From: Schaalia canis | Lineage (GTDB): Bacteria > Actinomycetota > Actinomycetes > Actinomycetales > Actinomycetaceae | Length of the DNA: 64,000 nucleotides | NCBI RefSeq assembly: GCF_003858455.1 | Contig: NZ_RQZF01000002.1 | Span: 124,001 to 188,000, forward strand | Direction: 5' to 3' | Shown: in pieces, positions 11,722-20,078 of the stretch | Layout: each line of letters begins with the position of its first letter | How positions within the stretch are numbered: position 1 is the stretch's first letter | Program-made: the position numbers and the translations under genes | Notes under the pieces: model-generated | Told to the model about the DNA's origin: nothing | The model's input: only the letters and a program-made list of their open reading frames with translations | Databases searched by the model: none

Positions 11722-11802
11722 CCGTGTCTGAAGTCCCATGATTTCGCGGAAAAAACGGAAAGAATAGCACTAATTCATTCAGTGTCGAAGGATGTGTTTT
11801 CC

Positions 11803-12825
11803 GTGTTCCTGACAAGCGCAACCGCGATCCCAGTACCCGATTACCCCACACTTTTCTTTTTCGAAACCGGCGAGTGGTGGGACTATCTCATGCTCGTCAT
11901 CGTCACCGCCGGCCTTGCCTTCGGCGCATGGCTTGCCCAACGCTCAAAGTGGGCAGTAATCGCACTCTTCATCGTCATCCCCATTCTGCTCACGATCTTC
12001 TGGTGGCCCTACTCCACCGCAGGAACCAAATCCGCAGGCTGGTTCCCCATTGTCAAGCAGTATTCAGCCCTTCTAGGCTCGCTCTCCCTTGTCGCACTTC
12101 AATACTTCCCCAAGTTGCGACGCAAGAACTGGTACCTGCTTCTTCCCCCACTCATCCTCGCCATCAATATCCTTGAAGCCGTCATCCGCGACTTCCAGTG
12201 CTACGGCATCCACGGCCTCGACCCCTCCCAAGGCATCTTCACCTGGGGTGGGCCGTGGAATATCCTCAACGGCATTGCTGGCATCCTGAACCTTCTTGCC
12301 ATTTCAGGCTGGGTCGGTATCTTCGTCGCCAAAGGCGAATCAAAGGCAATCATCTGGGGCGACCTCACCATTGGGTGGATCATTGCCTACGACCTGTGGA
12401 ATCTCGCCTACGTGTACAACTGCCTGGGCGACCGCGCCTGGTACTCCGGCGTCGCACTGCTCGCCTCATGCACCATTCCAGCACTCCTCCCCTTCGGACG
12501 AGGCTCCTGGATTCAATACCGCGCCTACACCCTCACCCTCTGGTCAGCCGTAGTGCTCACCTTCCCCCACTTCATGCACGACTCCATCTTCGAGCACCGC
12601 CCCTCCCACAACCCAACCGCCCTGCTTCTTCTGTCGCTGGCAGCCTTCATTGCCAATGTCATCGTATTCATCTGGCACATCCGCACTATCGTGCGCGAGA
12701 AGCGCAACCCCTTTACCCAGGAGGTCTACCTCAATACACCCGCTTACAAGGAGATGATCAACAGCTTTGCCTCTCCCGAGGAAAAGGCCTACATTGCGTC
12801 GCGCAACCCTGGAGTGACCCTCTAA
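11803..12825 (+). CDS. Multi-pass membrane protein, DUF5692-like (first paralogue)
   Basis: About 340 residues with 9-10 predicted membrane spans. The start is uncertain. The reading is open further upstream but would overlap hemH, so I chose GTG at 11803 preceded by AAGGA at 11788-11792; GTG at 11782 or 11794 is possible. It is clearly paralogous to the gene at 14316, sharing IAYDLWN, WNI..IAG.LN, ASCTIPA/LACTIPA and a positively charged REKRNPFT / TTKRNPLT loop near the C-terminus. I recall this as the DUF5692 family, whose function is unknown to me. It is a single-gene unit ending at the hairpin at 12837. The palindrome at 11708 is a likely control site. Confidence 0.7.
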   Translation: MFLTSATAIPVPDYPTLFFFETGEWWDYLMLVIVTAGLAFGAWLAQRSKWAVIALFIVIPILLTIFWWPYSTAGTKSAGWFPIVKQYSALLGSLSLVALQYFPKLRRKNWYLLLPPLILAINILEAVIRDFQCYGIHGLDPSQGIFTWGGPWNILNGIAGILNLLAISGWVGIFVAKGESKAIIWGDLTIGWIIAYDLWNLAYVYNCLGDRAWYSGVALLASCTIPALLPFGRGSWIQYRAYTLTLWSAVVLTFPHFMHDSIFEHRPSHNPTALLLLSLAAFIANVIVFIWHIRTIVREKRNPFTQEVYLNTPAYKEMINSFASPEEKAYIASRNPGVTL

Positions 12826-12836
12826 GGTTTCACTCA

Positions 12837-12866
12837 GCCCTCCCGTTTCACGGGAGGGCATCTCTT
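12837..12866 (+). terminator. Terminator after first DUF5692-like gene
   Basis: A 9-bp stem GCCCTCCCG (12837-12845) pairs with 12851-12859 around loop TTTCA and is followed by ATCTCTTT. Confidence 0.75.
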
Positions 12867-12923
12867 TGCCCGCTAACCATTCGGTGCCAGCTCAGGGCAG
12901 ACAGCACAATTACCCACAGTCAA

Positions 12924-12958
12924 GGGGGCTGCGAACCTTCCGGTTCGCAGCCCCCTTT
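12924..12958. terminator. Strong terminator, probably for the SRPBCC-like gene
   Basis: A 14-bp perfect stem (12924-12937 with 12942-12955, arm GGGGGCTGCGAACC) with loop TTCC. It sits between convergent genes. Confidence 0.8.
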
Positions 12959-13013
12959 CCTCACCCTCGTCACAACTGCAGGTGAATGACGACTACGTCA
13001 ACGGGCGGCCTCG

Positions 13014-14057
13014 TTAGCCACGCTTCTTACCCCAGCCAGGCAGGTAGGTACGCTCCATCTTCTGGCGGATCTGCTCCTCCCACGAGAATGCGGGCTCTTC
13101 CCATCCGTCGAAGTATTCCTCATCAACCGTTTCGGCCCACGGCGTGCCAGGACCGGTCGGAGGCCAGTTCGGGTTATCCGTTACCGGCGGGCGGATTTCA
13201 GCGACGGCAGGATTCTGACGTCCATAACGCATCCACTGGGTGTAGGTGTCCTCGAACAAGGGGGTGCCATCCCAGCGGCCAGCCGGAGTGGATGAGCCAA
13301 AGAAACGCCCGCCAAGAACGCCACGCTTAAAGCGACCCATCCACTGCTCGCGCTTGCGGAACTCTGCCAGACGCTTGACGTAAATGTTCTGCAGGTGGGT
13401 CATGCAGCCACCGATGAGCTCAATATTGATCCAGTTGATGAGCTTGGGCAGCGGCGTATCAGGCTCGTAGCCAATGCGCCAGTGGTTAATCAGGCGGCAA
13501 CGCTCACCCTTGAGGGGGATGACGTAGAAACTCCACGCTGCAGCAAAGTGCTTCATCGTGGGGTAACGGAATGCGTAGGATCCGGGAGCAGCCGGAGGGT
13601 TCTTCGTATCCACCCACTGCGTGAGGTACTTACCGGGAACAACATCAGCCCATTCCATGGACATGCCTTGGAAGTCGAAACCTGCAATGTCGCCGGGCAT
13701 CAGAGAGTCGGGCTGTTGGAACTCTTCTTGGATTTCATAGGAGTTGAAGAAAGGCAGGCGGGCGAAGGTGCGCTCAAGGAACTCCGAGGAGAAGGATCCA
13801 GACTTTTCGCAACCAATCTGCTTGAAGATACGCCACACAACATAGGCGGGAGCGTCAATGTCAATGGCATACGTTGATGAGTAAGCATTGGCGTAGTTGG
13901 CATCAACAATATCGTCGGAGGGGTACTTCCACTCCTGTTCCTCCTTGGTGGCCTTGCCCGTAAATTGGCTAAACACCACCATTCCTCCCAGCACGCTGGC
14001 GGCCGTTAGTCCACCAGCGGCAAGGAGTCCACGTGAGAGACCTTTGTGTCGGGACAT
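13014..14057 (-). CDS. Membrane-anchored SRPBCC/START-like protein
   Basis: 347 residues. The start at 14057 is chosen because AAGGAG (14064-14069) stands 6 bases before it; an ATG five codons upstream has no site. An N-terminal membrane segment (about 8-30, GLLAAGGLTAASVLGGMVVF) is followed by a region resembling an SRPBCC fold at about residues 60-220. It opens with IDIDAPAYVVWRIF and ends with a long helix near LQNIYVKRLAEF. SRPBCC folds bind hydrophobic ligands. The C-terminal 120 residues are Trp/Pro-rich and unlike anything I know. It lies between two DUF5692-like membrane proteins and shares their palindromes, so a joint role at the membrane is likely. Family call is by fold pattern only. 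Confidence 0.6.
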   Translation of the reverse strand: MSRHKGLSRGLLAAGGLTAASVLGGMVVFSQFTGKATKEEQEWKYPSDDIVDANYANAYSSTYAIDIDAPAYVVWRIFKQIGCEKSGSFSSEFLERTFARLPFFNSYEIQEEFQQPDSLMPGDIAGFDFQGMSMEWADVVPGKYLTQWVDTKNPPAAPGSYAFRYPTMKHFAAAWSFYVIPLKGERCRLINHWRIGYEPDTPLPKLINWINIELIGGCMTHLQNIYVKRLAEFRKREQWMGRFKRGVLGGRFFGSSTPAGRWDGTPLFEDTYTQWMRYGRQNPAVAEIRPPVTDNPNWPPTGPGTPWAETVDEEYFDGWEEPAFSWEEQIRQKMERTYLPGWGKKRG

Positions 14058-14083
14058 GGGAAACTCCTTCATTCAAGAGGTGC

Positions 14084-14097
14084 ATACACCTGTGTAT
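14084..14097. promoter_or_regulatory. Candidate operator, copy 2 (ATACAC-CT-GTGTAT)
   Basis: A perfect palindrome with 6-bp arms and a 2-bp centre, 27 bases upstream of the SRPBCC-like start, in the divergent promoter region. Confidence 0.6.
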
Positions 14098-14163
14098 CGC
14101 ACTTACTCTCACTGTATTCGATCATTCGTGCACTTCTAGGTCTTTTGGGCCTAATTTTGCGCC

Positions 14164-14179
14164 GATACATAGATGTATC
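14164..14179. promoter_or_regulatory. Candidate operator, copy 3 (GATACAT-AG-ATGTATC)
   Basis: A perfect palindrome with 7-bp arms and the same ATACAY-NN-RTGTAT core as copy 2. It is centred about 145 bases upstream of the second DUF5692-like gene and 115 upstream of the SRPBCC-like gene. Confidence 0.6.
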
Positions 14180-14315
14180 ATCGGCTCATTATCCCCGCAC
14201 CACGTAGCACGAGGCCCCTCTCCCGACCACCGAAGCACCCCCCATTTCACGGTACTTCACCACAGAAAATTCCGGGTTCGGCTGACGTCCTGCACTGCAA
14301 CGAAGGAGTGAAGAA

Positions 14316-15659
14316 GTGTCGTCCTTATTCCTCTGGGAAATTGGCACTCCCAAGGTCTACCTCATCTGGGTAGTCGTCTTTGCCGCCCAGATCATCATTG
14401 CTGAAATCAACCGCCGCTGGAACTGGACGATCTTCGCCCTGTGGACCATCGGTGGCCTGGCCGCCATGCCCTACGCCGCCATCCACGGCACCCCCATGGT
14501 CGGATGGTTCCCCTTTGGTAAATATGCCATCATGGTCGCCACCGCCACCATGACCGGCGCCCTCCTTGTGTACGGCAAACGCAATCCCGTCAAAGCCCAC
14601 CGCTACGCCATCTGGCTAGGCGTCGCCCTGTGGATTGGTCTGGCCGTCAACATCATGGAAGCCAATATCCGCGACCTCACCATCTTCTTCGAGGCCGACA
14701 CCTACTACGCCTGCGGCGCCTCACCCGAATGCCTCCAATCCATTAACGATGCCCGCGTTGGCATCGACATGATTAATGGCCTGCCCGAAACACGAGGCGT
14801 CACCGCAGCCCTCCACTCCCCCGAGTGGTACCAAGCCGTCGCAGACAACTTCAAGGCCAACCACGTGGGCATTGACCCCGCCACAGGATTCCGCACCATC
14901 GGCGGCTACTGGAACATCATGTCCGCCATTGCTGGTCTGCTCAATATCATCACCATCACCGGCCTGGGCAAGATCGCCATTACCTCGCCCGGTAAGCAAA
15001 AGGTTCGCGGCCTCATCTGGGTCGATATGGTGTGGCCCTGGGTCATCGCCTACGACCTGTGGAACCACGCTTTCCTCTACAACGCCCTGGCAGACTACAC
15101 CTGGTACTGCACGCTTGCCCTGCTGCTCGCCTGCACTATCCCGGCCTTCACTTGGGCAAAGGGCCAGTGGATCTGGTTCCGCTGCTTCACCCTCATGTTC
15201 TGGATCGCCGCCAACAACCTACTGCCAGAACTACTGGTTCCTCCGGCACACATGAACAACTTTGCGACCATGAACCCCGTGGCCAATATTGTCTGCGCCG
15301 CCGCCGCACTCATCTTTAACGTGGGCCTGTTCGTCTACTGGATCTACAAGATCGTCACCACCAAGCGCAACCCGCTGACCAACAACCTCTACTTTGAGCT
15401 TGGCGAGTTCCGCACCATCGTGCGCGAGCACTTCGACGATAAGGACAAGTACTTCCAGACTGACATAGTCCCCGAAACTCCCGCCGAACTTGGCTTTGAA
15501 CCCGAATCGGCAACTCCCCCTGCCGACGGTTACGTTGGCTGGATGCCCTGGTGGACATCCGACAAGCGCTACCCCAAGCCCCGTACACCACTGTCCGCCG
15601 ACCCTGGCCTCGTTGCCAAGGGCGTCACCAGCGACCCTGCGTGGGACGTGAAGGCCTGA
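14316..15659 (+). CDS. Multi-pass membrane protein, DUF5692-like (second paralogue)
   Basis: 447 residues starting at GTG 14316, with GAAGGAG about 9 bases upstream. There are about nine hydrophobic spans. Compared with the paralogue at 11803 it has an insertion of about 60 residues containing YYACGASPEC (two cysteines, perhaps an outside loop) and a longer hydrophilic C-terminal tail rich in Pro. Shared blocks include IAYDLWNHAFLYN, LACTIPAF and TTKRNPLTNNLYF. It is divergent from the SRPBCC-like gene with two palindromes between them. Function is not known to me; the family name is from memory. Confidence 0.7.
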   Translation: MSSLFLWEIGTPKVYLIWVVVFAAQIIIAEINRRWNWTIFALWTIGGLAAMPYAAIHGTPMVGWFPFGKYAIMVATATMTGALLVYGKRNPVKAHRYAIWLGVALWIGLAVNIMEANIRDLTIFFEADTYYACGASPECLQSINDARVGIDMINGLPETRGVTAALHSPEWYQAVADNFKANHVGIDPATGFRTIGGYWNIMSAIAGLLNIITITGLGKIAITSPGKQKVRGLIWVDMVWPWVIAYDLWNHAFLYNALADYTWYCTLALLLACTIPAFTWAKGQWIWFRCFTLMFWIAANNLLPELLVPPAHMNNFATMNPVANIVCAAAALIFNVGLFVYWIYKIVTTKRNPLTNNLYFELGEFRTIVREHFDDKDKYFQTDIVPETPAELGFEPESATPPADGYVGWMPWWTSDKRYPKPRTPLSADPGLVAKGVTSDPAWDVKA

Positions 15660-15685
15660 AACAGGCTCCACCTACTCCACACCAC

Positions 15686-15732
15686 GAGGCGCGCGCCCCA
15701 TCCATTACTGGACGGGGCGCGCGCCTCATTCT
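15686..15732 (+). terminator. Terminator after second DUF5692-like gene
   Basis: A 14-bp GC-rich stem (15686-15699 with 15714-15727, arm GAGGCGCGCGCCCC) with a 14-base loop, followed by ATTCTTCC. It also faces the convergent ABC operon. Confidence 0.8.
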
Positions 15733-15769
15733 TCCCCCCTCTCACGGGTTCAACTCAGAGGCCACGCCT

Positions 15770-16516
15770 CTACGCATCCTGACGAATGTGGAGTCCAAAA
15801 GCGACAAGCATGCCCGTAAGCGACCACGCCGCAAGCACACATGGTCCCCACTCGCCCTGCCCATTCACCCCACACGCATCCCCCGCCTCCGTGGCAAGCA
15901 GAAGGCAGCGCCCCACCACACCCGGAAGGAAAGCAGCGGCCTCGACCATAGAGGCCGCAATAGGAGCAAGAACGCAGGAAACGGCAACAAGCACACTCAT
16001 AGCGGCCGTTCGACGCCCAATGATGCGCGCGCAAGCCGCACTCCACAGGGCCAAGCCCACACTATAGAGCGCGGTCGCCCCCATCTGGACTGCGACCCCC
16101 TTCCACCCCGAGAGAACCGGAGATCCCATTATCCAGGCGACAAGATGCGCCGCTCCCGAACTTGTACCACCCCACGCAGCAGCCAGAAACGCCACCCATG
16201 CCATGCGCGCACCAAGGAGGGGCGCCGGGGCGGGTGCAACCAAACGCACTGTCCGCGAAGAGCGGCCGACCTCGTCAATCAAGACGACCAGCACCCCCAC
16301 AGCGACGGGAACAAACTGAGCCATCCCCACCACCGCAGCACTGAGGGTGACACCATCCAAGGCGCTTGCACCCACCCCTTCAGCGCTGCCCTGGCGTCCA
16401 CGCACCATCACCACCGCCAAAACGACTGAGACCAGCAGCGACGCAGGAACGAACAGGTTCCCACCGGGTAGCCACACAAGCTGACGCCGACTCATGGCCG
16501 CATATCGGCGAATCAT
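15770..16516 (-). CDS. ABC transporter permease, second of a pair
   Basis: 248 residues from the ATG at 16516, which overlaps the stop of the preceding permease as ATGA; a longer reading from 16573 would run far into that gene. Six hydrophobic segments are visible, such as FVPASLLVSVVLAVVMV and ALDGVTLSAAVVGMAQFV, and no soluble domain. It has the layout of ABC-2 type permeases. With the two genes before it, it forms an ATPase-permease-permease export operon, last in order. The substrate cannot be read from sequence; antimicrobial-peptide or lantibiotic resistance is a usual role for such units next to a two-component system. Confidence 0.75.
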   Translation of the reverse strand: MIRRYAAMSRRQLVWLPGGNLFVPASLLVSVVLAVVMVRGRQGSAEGVGASALDGVTLSAAVVGMAQFVPVAVGVLVVLIDEVGRSSRTVRLVAPAPAPLLGARMAWVAFLAAAWGGTSSGAAHLVAWIMGSPVLSGWKGVAVQMGATALYSVGLALWSAACARIIGRRTAAMSVLVAVSCVLAPIAASMVEAAAFLPGVVGRCLLLATEAGDACGVNGQGEWGPCVLAAWSLTGMLVAFGLHIRQDA

Positions 16517-17316
16517 TTCCACTCCCTCCGCATCATGACCATCCACGCCACCACAAGTGGGATTACTGCCCACGCCACCAGCACTGCGGCATTGGTCATA
16601 TCAGAACGCGTAACCCGTTCTAAAAGTTCCGGGTAGAAGAAGGTATTGTGCGGCAGTTGCTCGGGGATGATCAGTCCAAAGGCAGCGACATCCGGCAAAA
16701 GGGCGACATGGGTAGTCATTGACGAAAGTTGCAAGGACAGGGGCACCAAAGAGGAATTGACAATCAGCAACGCCAAGGGAAAAGTCGCCGACCTTGCCAG
16801 CAGTGTCAGCGCGTGGGACAGGAGGGCCATCGACACCCAGTAGCCGCACACAGCAGGTAGACGATCAAAGTAACGTAACCACATCTGCACGACGCCTACC
16901 CCCTCTGGTCGTCCCAGAAACACAATCAAGACGTAGCTGAAGAATGCCACCGCAAGGCTCAGCACAATCACAAGAATGGACTTCGCCAGCAGGGTTGGCC
17001 AGCGACGCGGAAAAGCCCCGTGATTCACCACCCACCCCGTGGCCTGTTGTCGAGTGGGGTCGGCGGTGAGGAAGTCACCGCTTGCAATCACTGCCCCAAT
17101 GGTGACTGCCGGGATAATGAGCAGCGCGAGATTTTGCGGCACAACATCCAACGCCCCACATTCGACGCAGTCACTGCTCTGCCGGTTAGCAATGAACGTG
17201 ATAATACCCGGCAGAGCACTGAGTGCAAGAGCAATGGGGACACCCATCGTTGACCAGGCTTTACGCCACTCTGCGTAGGTGGCGCGGCTCAGGAGCTGGA
17301 GCTGTGTCAGCATCAC
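16513..17316 (-). CDS. ABC transporter permease, first of a pair
   Basis: 267 residues, ABC-2 type, with six likely membrane spans and a short extracytoplasmic segment holding two cysteines (SSDCVECGA, about 48-56). The GTG at 17316 overlaps the ATPase stop as GTGA; an ATG follows immediately at 17313. It is coupled to both neighbours by overlaps. It shares the AEWRKAWSTMG-type N-terminus typical of NatB/lantibiotic-type permeases. Probably dimerises with the following permease. Confidence 0.75.
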   Translation of the reverse strand: MMLTQLQLLSRATYAEWRKAWSTMGVPIALALSALPGIITFIANRQSSDCVECGALDVVPQNLALLIIPAVTIGAVIASGDFLTADPTRQQATGWVVNHGAFPRRWPTLLAKSILVIVLSLAVAFFSYVLIVFLGRPEGVGVVQMWLRYFDRLPAVCGYWVSMALLSHALTLLARSATFPLALLIVNSSLVPLSLQLSSMTTHVALLPDVAAFGLIIPEQLPHNTFFYPELLERVTRSDMTNAAVLVAWAVIPLVVAWMVMMRREWK

Positions 17317-18032
17317 TGCCCCCGCCCTGTTGCCGCGAAGAAGGACTCTTCGAGGGAGCGGTGTCTGCCTTGGACCTCAGCCACTGCGCCGGCTGCGACG
17401 ATGCGCCCCCGGTCAAGCATGATGACGTCATCGGCAATGCCCTCAAGTTCGTCAATGAGGTGACTCGAAACGAGGACGGTCCGACCTTCTTGGGCCCACT
17501 GTCGGCAATCCGATCGGAGTTGACGGATGCCCTGAGGGTCCAGACCGTTGAAAGGCTCATCAAGGAGGAGGACGGCGGGGTCACCGAGCATGGCTTGAGC
17601 CAGGGATAGACGCTGGCCCATCCCTAAAGAAAAGGTTCCGACAGGCTGTCGGGCGGCCTCACTCAGACCCATGCGCTCAAGCATTTCCTCGGCGCGAGAA
17701 ACAGGAATACCTGCCGCTGCGCACAGCCAGGCGAGGTGCTGGCGGGCGCTGCGTTTCGGGTGCGCGCCCGGGCCGTCAAGCATGGTTCCCACTGTTTCGA
17801 GGGGGGAGCTGAGCTGACGGTAGGGTCGGTCCCCAACGAGGGCTTGCCCCTGTGTGGGGCGATCCAAGCCGACAATGCAGCGTACAAGGGAGGATTTTCC
17901 CGCGCCGTTTTCTCCGATCAGGCCGGTGACTTTCCCTGGGCCTATGCTCGTGTGAATGTCGGTGAGGACGGCGCGCGTCCCTCGTTGTTTATGCAGGTGA
18001 GTGATGGTCACTGTGACGGGTTCTGCTCTCAT
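17313..18032 (-). CDS. ABC transporter ATP-binding protein
   Basis: 239 residues from the ATG at 18032, which has AAGGA about 8 bases upstream; an in-frame ATG at 18065 has no site. Walker A GENGAGKS is at residues 40-47, the signature motif appears as SLGMGQRLSLA, and Walker B as VLLLDEPFNGLD, followed by the H-loop region VSSHLIDELE. It powers the two permeases that follow. It is divergent from the sensor kinase at 18149, so the kinase/regulator pair is the likely controller. Confidence 0.92.
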   Translation of the reverse strand: MRAEPVTVTITHLHKQRGTRAVLTDIHTSIGPGKVTGLIGENGAGKSSLVRCIVGLDRPTQGQALVGDRPYRQLSSPLETVGTMLDGPGAHPKRSARQHLAWLCAAAGIPVSRAEEMLERMGLSEAARQPVGTFSLGMGQRLSLAQAMLGDPAVLLLDEPFNGLDPQGIRQLRSDCRQWAQEGRTVLVSSHLIDELEGIADDVIMLDRGRIVAAGAVAEVQGRHRSLEESFFAATGRGQ

Positions 18033-18148
18033 ACCCCCATCCTTGCGCCACTCCCCTGGCCCCACATCAGCCCCTGTGCCGATCTTTCAGGCATCAGCTC
18101 AGCCTCTAGGCTGAGGCCAAGTCCCCCATCAGGCTCTACACTCGCACT

Positions 18149-19345
18149 ATGTCCACGACCGATCCCCTGACCGGCGCTGTCTCTTCCTCTTTTGCCTCGG
18201 CCACGCCTGATGGCACTGCCTCGCGGGCTGTGCCCGCCGACCCCGTCAGCTCCGTCAGCTCCGTCAGCTCCGGGCTGGCGGTGGAACCCCGTTCCTGGCG
18301 TTCTCAGCGCAGCACCTACCTGACACTGGGCCTGTGTCTGTCGACCGTCTTCATGGTCATGGGGATCGAAGGAGTGTCGTCCTGGGTCGTGTGGGGGATC
18401 CGCCTGGGTGTCCTTGCCCTCATTGTGGTCACCATCTGGAGTGTGCGCAGCGATCGGCGCGCCCACCGGCGAGAACTCCAGGCATTGATGGTTCACCGGG
18501 CCATCGCCGAAGAGAGGCTACGCCTCGCGCAGAACCTGCACGACATTATTTCCGATGGTCTTGGGACGATCTCGGTGCGAGCCACCGTCGCCCACCGCCT
18601 AAGTGGCCGCGAGGGGCCCGCCCTGGACCGTTTGGAGCAGGCTCGCCTGGCGCTGGACGATATTAGCGTGACATCACGGCAGACCGTTGACCAGCTGCGC
18701 AAGATGCTCGAAATTCTTCACACCCCGCCCACCCTCACTCCCCCAGTGTCGGAGCCTTCCACTCCTGCACCCGGCACTCCTCCTCCGCTCGCGCCGCACG
18801 CATCGGCCGCTATTCCCCCCGCCCGCGACGTCGCCGCCATTATCGACGGAGCACGGCGCTCCGGCCTCGTCCTCGATATTGATGACCCCTCGGGGTACCT
18901 GGCGCTCACGGACTCTGTGTCGCCCGCGCTCATGGGACGCGACGAGGCCACCTCGCCCATTACGCACGGCGGATCGGCGCCCTCAGCCCGCATCCTTCCC
19001 GCCCCGCTCGTCGAAGCCCTTCACTGCGGCCTGCAGAACGCAGCGCGCCACGCCGGACCCACCCGCGTCACCGTCGCCATCAGCGTTGGCGAAGGCGTCA
19101 ACGAGGGCGAGGCCGAGCTCCTCCTCTACGTCCGCGACGAGGGACCCGCAGACGGCTGGGTTCCCTCTCCGGGTGCAGGTGTAGCCCTTCATCACCTCGC
19201 GCACACGTGCGAAACGGCAGGTGGAAGCATGCGGGCTGGCCCCACTCCGACAGGAGGTTTCCTCCTCACGGCAGCAGTGCCCCTGCCCATACTGCAGCAC
19301 GCTCCTCATCCTTCGAATGCCTCCGATGAGACCACTGATGACTGA
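18149..19345 (+). CDS. Sensor histidine kinase, NarL/DesK class
   Basis: 398 residues. The N-terminal 50 are Ser/Val-rich and contain a triplicated VSS. Two membrane spans (about 56-73 and 78-98) have almost no extracellular loop, the intramembrane-sensing layout seen with ABC exporters. The phospho-acceptor is H131 in the HisKA_3 box RLRLAQNLHDIISDGLG. The ATPase domain contains LHCGLQNAARHAG (N box) and DEGPADGW, and the G-box is reduced. A Pro-rich linker (about 195-225) separates the two. The stop overlaps the response regulator start. Predicted partner: the ABC exporter encoded divergently. Confidence 0.9.
   Translation: MSTTDPLTGAVSSSFASATPDGTASRAVPADPVSSVSSVSSGLAVEPRSWRSQRSTYLTLGLCLSTVFMVMGIEGVSSWVVWGIRLGVLALIVVTIWSVRSDRRAHRRELQALMVHRAIAEERLRLAQNLHDIISDGLGTISVRATVAHRLSGREGPALDRLEQARLALDDISVTSRQTVDQLRKMLEILHTPPTLTPPVSEPSTPAPGTPPPLAPHASAAIPPARDVAAIIDGARRSGLVLDIDDPSGYLALTDSVSPALMGRDEATSPITHGGSAPSARILPAPLVEALHCGLQNAARHAGPTRVTVAISVGEGVNEGEAELLLYVRDEGPADGWVPSPGAGVALHHLAHTCETAGGSMRAGPTPTGGFLLTAAVPLPILQHAPHPSNASDETTDD
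18245..18271 (+). repeat. Three tandem copies of a 9-bp unit inside the kinase gene
   Basis: GTCAGCTCC is repeated three times without mismatch and encodes three Val-Ser-Ser units near the kinase N-terminus. Copy changes would keep the frame. Confidence 0.9.
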
Positions 19346-20024
19346 TACCACTCCCATTCGCGTCGCGATCGCCGACGATCAGGCCCTCCTGCGTGGATCC
19401 CTGTGCGCTTTACTGAACTCAGAGAACAGTTTCGAGGTTCTCTGGGAGGCCGCGTCCGGCCCTGAAGCCTTACGTCTCTGCGCTGAAGCATTACCCGATG
19501 TGCTACTCCTTGATATTCGGATGCCAGGCGGTGATGGCCTTGACGCTCTCCGCCAGATTCGTGCACTCCACGGCCGCAGTATTCGCATTCTCATGCTCAC
19601 GATGTACGAGGTCGATGACTACCTCCGCCAGGCTCTGGCCGACGGAGCAGACGGTTATCTACTTAAAGATAGCGCCCCCGATGAACTCATTACGGCGGTG
19701 AAGGGGGCAGCAAAGGGGCATCCGCAGATGTCAGCCCAGGTTATGCGCACCCTGATGAGCAGTATCATTCATGGCGTACCGTCGCGGGGCTTGGATACTC
19801 CACCCGAAGTGCCACTCCTCACAGGTGAGCATCTGACTCCTCGTGAGCGCGAGGTGCTCGCCTTGATCGCGGAGGGGCTCAGTAATGAAGAGATCGAACA
19901 GCGTCTGGTGATTTCACGAGCAACGTTGAAGACCCACATTGCTTCACTCCGGCGAAAAACTGGCGTGAATGACCGCGTCAAGCTCGCTCTACTGGGGGTA
20001 TCGTCACAAATAGACGTGAAATAG
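19338..20024 (+). CDS. Response regulator, NarL/LuxR type
   Basis: 228 residues from ATG 19338, which overlaps the kinase stop (19343-19345); ATGs at 19317 and 19326 are alternatives. The receiver domain has acidic residues D13/D14, phospho-acceptor D59 in LLLDIRMPGGDG, T88 and K110. A C-terminal LuxR-type helix-turn-helix (about 165-220) carries LTPREREVLALIAEGLSNEE and RATLKTHIASLRRK. It pairs with the upstream kinase and probably regulates the ABC exporter on the other strand. Confidence 0.92.
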   Translation: MTDTTPIRVAIADDQALLRGSLCALLNSENSFEVLWEAASGPEALRLCAEALPDVLLLDIRMPGGDGLDALRQIRALHGRSIRILMLTMYEVDDYLRQALADGADGYLLKDSAPDELITAVKGAAKGHPQMSAQVMRTLMSSIIHGVPSRGLDTPPEVPLLTGEHLTPREREVLALIAEGLSNEEIEQRLVISRATLKTHIASLRRKTGVNDRVKLALLGVSSQIDVK

Positions 20025-20078
20025 AAGCGCGACACTTTCCATCCAGAACGAGACAATAAGAACTGCTAGCCGCGTGGT

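Noticed and set aside
15551-16429. A 292-codon plus-strand reading opposite the ABC permease
   Set aside because: Very rich in His, Pro and Arg, no fold pattern; crosses the terminator at 15686.
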